Shown piece by piece: positions 14,393 through 16,120 of a stretch of 16,120 bases of DNA. The stretch is from Atribacteria bacterium SCGC AAA255-N14 (GTDB lineage: Bacteria; Atribacterota; JS1; SB-45; 34-128), in contig ASPC01000042.1 of NCBI GenBank assembly GCA_000405345.1, positions 1-16,120 of the forward strand, given 5' to 3'. Numbering within the stretch: the stretch's first letter is position 1; every line of letters starts with the position of its first letter. Below the pieces are notes generated by a model. It had not been told where the DNA came from, did no database searches, and worked only from the letters and a program-made list of their open reading frames with translations. The position numbers and the translations under genes were made by a program.

Positions 14393-15841
14393 TTAGCTAA
14401 AATTTTTAATCACCTTGTCCATAGCCAATTCTACATCTTTGTCTAATTTACTTGGCTTATGAGTTTTTAATATTTCTTTTACCTTTTCTCTGGCATTTTC
14501 AATTATTCCTTTTCCACCATATTCAAACAATTCTTCCGCAGATATTTTATTGGTAATTTTTGAAAGATAAAACTCTTTTCTAAAATTCTGCAAAGTATGA
14601 TCAGTAGTAATGTACTCTCCTCCAGGCCCTACTTCCTCTATTAAATCTAAAGCCAATGTCTCTTCATTAACCACAATTCCAGACAGACCTCTATTAACCA
14701 TATTGCAAATCTCATTATCAATTATTATCTGTTCATAACTGGCAATCATAGCAGAGTTTAGGAGGCCAGATACACCATCATGGATTCCTTCTACGCCAGC
14801 AAGTGAGGAAAACAGAAGCGTAAGCATTTTTTCAAAACCTGCTTGAACATCCAAAAGGGGTGAGTCTGCAACACCGCCTGTCCCATAACCAAAAGGTATT
14901 TTATATGACTTGCATAACTGAGCTGTTGCTGCATTTAATAGTGCCGCCTCTGGGGATCCAAACATTTGTTTCCCACTATGCATCTCTGTTGGACTTGAAA
15001 AAGAACCAAAAATAACTGGTGTTCCAGGGTTTATTAACTGTGTTAGTACTAGTCCAGCAAGAAGCTCTGCATTTTGAACGACCAGTGTCCCAGCTAATGT
15101 TACTGGAGCGGTACTGCCTGAAATTGCCCCACTTACGATAAAAAAAGGTATGTTCCTTTTTACAGCTTTAACAAGTCTTACAGTTGCATCTCTTGTATAT
15201 CTTAGAGGTGTTATTGGACAACAACCAAGAGAAAAAATTGGTTTTTCGTCATTTTGATTATTGCTGGCTGCTATATCTGCCATTTTTATAATTGCATCTG
15301 TTATCTTATCCACATTCTCCACCATATCTATACTAAGAAGAATATGTTTATCTGTGTTCTTTAAAAGTACTGAAGCTGCAAGTAAATCTGATAAATGGGG
15401 AGGAATATCGTGTGGGATAACCTCTTTTAGGCAATAGTCAACATTTTCCAAGTAATCACTTATTTTTGTGAAATTCTCCAAATCCTTAAGTTGAGCTCTT
15501 CGATGTTTACCACTATTTAAATCTAAAACAAAGGTGGCACCAAAGCCATTTGTATGATGAATCTTACCTTCGCCTAACCTTAAACTGCGTTCCGGATTCC
15601 TGGCTTTGAGAACAACATTTGAAGGGCATTGCCCTATAGCTTCCTTAACCATTCCTAGAGGTATTTTTACAATATTTCCATTAACAGTAGCTCCTTCTTT
15701 TTTAAATAATTTCTGTACTTCTTCTTCTTCAAAAATAACACCAACTTTTTCTAAAACTTCTATTGTTGCTTCCTGGACAGTATCAATATCAGCTTTACTT
15801 AAAACTTTAATTCCTCCACTCAAAGAGTTTAATTTATCCAT
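14393..15841 (-). CDS. MttB-superfamily (trimethylamine methyltransferase family) protein, non-pyrrolysine
   Basis: The protein has 482 residues, the normal length for PF06253. These are TIM-barrel methyltransferases that pass a methyl group from a quaternary or tertiary amine to a corrinoid protein. Seen here: LSKADIDTVQEATIEVLEKV (14-33), NGFGATFVLDLNSGKHR (98-114), GSFSSPTEMHSGKQMFGSPE, GTGGVADSPLLDVQAGFEK and a C-terminal YGGKGIIENAREKVKEILK. The frame has no internal TAG, so it belongs with MtgB-, MtpB- and MtcB-like enzymes (glycine betaine, proline betaine, carnitine) rather than pyrrolysine MttB. The substrate is not assignable. No corrinoid-protein or activase gene is in the window. 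ATG 15841 follows TAGGAGAT. The family call is firm; the methylated substrate is a guess. The PotABC-like importer downstream could serve it. Confidence 0.92.
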   Translation of the reverse strand: MDKLNSLSGGIKVLSKADIDTVQEATIEVLEKVGVIFEEEEVQKLFKKEGATVNGNIVKIPLGMVKEAIGQCPSNVVLKARNPERSLRLGEGKIHHTNGFGATFVLDLNSGKHRRAQLKDLENFTKISDYLENVDYCLKEVIPHDIPPHLSDLLAASVLLKNTDKHILLSIDMVENVDKITDAIIKMADIAASNNQNDEKPIFSLGCCPITPLRYTRDATVRLVKAVKRNIPFFIVSGAISGSTAPVTLAGTLVVQNAELLAGLVLTQLINPGTPVIFGSFSSPTEMHSGKQMFGSPEAALLNAATAQLCKSYKIPFGYGTGGVADSPLLDVQAGFEKMLTLLFSSLAGVEGIHDGVSGLLNSAMIASYEQIIIDNEICNMVNRGLSGIVVNEETLALDLIEEVGPGGEYITTDHTLQNFRKEFYLSKITNKISAEELFEYGGKGIIENAREKVKEILKTHKPSKLDKDVELAMDKVIKNFS

Positions 15842-15920
15842 AATATCTCCTATCTCTTTATTTGAAATTTAATCTTTAAATATCTCCGTTTTTCTTAGAA
15901 ATACGAATAATTTAAATTTA

Positions 15921-15949
15921 ATTATATAATTAGCCGATGTTATCCTAAA
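15921..15949 (-). promoter_or_regulatory. Candidate sigma-70-type promoter for the MttB-family gene
   Basis: On the minus strand, TTTAGG (15944-15949) lies 17 bp before a perfect TATAAT (15921-15926). It would leave a leader of about 75 nt before ATG 15841. The -35 is weak and the region is AT-rich, so this is only a candidate. Confidence 0.35.
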
Positions 15950-16012
15950 ACTTACCCTATCATAACTCACTGGGTCTATGCCCTTACATTCCTTCGTTCT
16001 GTTTTATGGATA

Positions 16013-16085
16013 AAAGCGGAGATAGCTTTTAAGCTTTATTACCGGGTCATGCCCTAATGGAGGAATCCTCCTTATCTCCGCTTTA
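16013..16085 (-). terminator. Branched hairpin, probable terminator of a gene ending at 16083
   Basis: A 12-bp outer stem, AAAGCGGAGATA (16013-16024) with TATCTCCGCTTT (16073-16084), encloses three small hairpins: AGCTT/AAGCT (16024-16035), GGG/CCC (16044-16054) and GGAGG/CCTCC (16059-16071). On the minus strand it ends in a short T run. It begins inside a TAA (16085-16083) that closes a basic frame, RPKKFRKRKDR, entering from the right edge. This suggests the 3' end and terminator of an upstream minus-strand gene, although eleven codons cannot prove it. The shape recalls a cloverleaf but lacks tRNA consensus bases. Confidence 0.45.
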
Positions 16086-16120
16086 TCGATCTTTACGCTT
16101 TCTGAATTTTTTAGGCCGCT

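Noticed and set aside
14393..15841. Pyrrolysine-containing MttB
   Set aside because: There is no in-frame TAG within the 482 codons.
16013..16084. tRNA-like cloverleaf
   Set aside because: The three inner hairpins suggest a cloverleaf, but there is no GTTCRANNC T-loop, no GG in the D-loop, the loops are two to five bases and the outer stem is 12 bp.

Overview
The window is AT-rich (roughly one third GC by eye). Every intact gene lies on the minus strand. Its content points to a strictly anaerobic, fermentative bacterium: a tungsten-type aldehyde:ferredoxin oxidoreductase, an iron-sulfur flavoprotein, a methylamine-methyltransferase-family protein and two sugar/polyamine-type ABC transporters. 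Shine-Dalgarno sequences are strong (AGGAGG type). The solute-binding protein has an ordinary Sec signal with no lipobox cysteine, which fits a diderm such as Atribacterota, Halanaerobiales or Thermotogota. That assignment is an inference from gene style only.

Layout, read in the direction of transcription (right to left). (1) 16120-15842: right edge, with a branched hairpin that looks like a terminator for a gene ending at about 16083, then a candidate promoter. (2) 15841-14393: a complete MttB-superfamily methyltransferase with no in-frame stop, so not a pyrrolysine form. (3) 14377-14148: a frameshifted C-terminal scrap of an HpcH/HpaI-type aldolase. (4) About 14090-13581: a decayed IS200/IS605-type element with both end hairpins and a frameshifted tnpA. 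(5) 13300-10529: a PotABC-like ABC importer (ATPase and two permeases, overlapping genes) with no binding-protein gene. (6) 10528-10131: a gap of about 400 bp. (7) 10130-5602: a tight cluster of iron-sulfur flavoprotein, aldehyde:ferredoxin oxidoreductase, DUF917 protein and flavin-reductase-fold protein. (8) 5386-1874: an RbsBAC-like importer with a very strong palindrome between the binding-protein and ATPase genes. (9) 1742-659: a second DUF917 gene, frameshifted at a nine-G tract. (10) 605-2 on the plus strand: a frameshifted DDE transposase remnant entering from the left edge.

Inferred joint role: regions 7 to 9 look like one uptake-and-catabolism locus. The RbsBAC-like system would import a small carbohydrate-like or heterocyclic solute. 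Two DUF917 proteins (the family Pfam links to S-methyl-thiohydantoin desulfurase), a flavin-binding split-barrel protein, an Fe-S flavoprotein and an aldehyde-oxidising tungstoenzyme would then process it with low-potential electron transfer. The substrate cannot be read from the sequence. Regions 2 to 5 look like a second locus, possibly for quaternary-amine or polyamine use, that has been eroded by insertion and deletion.
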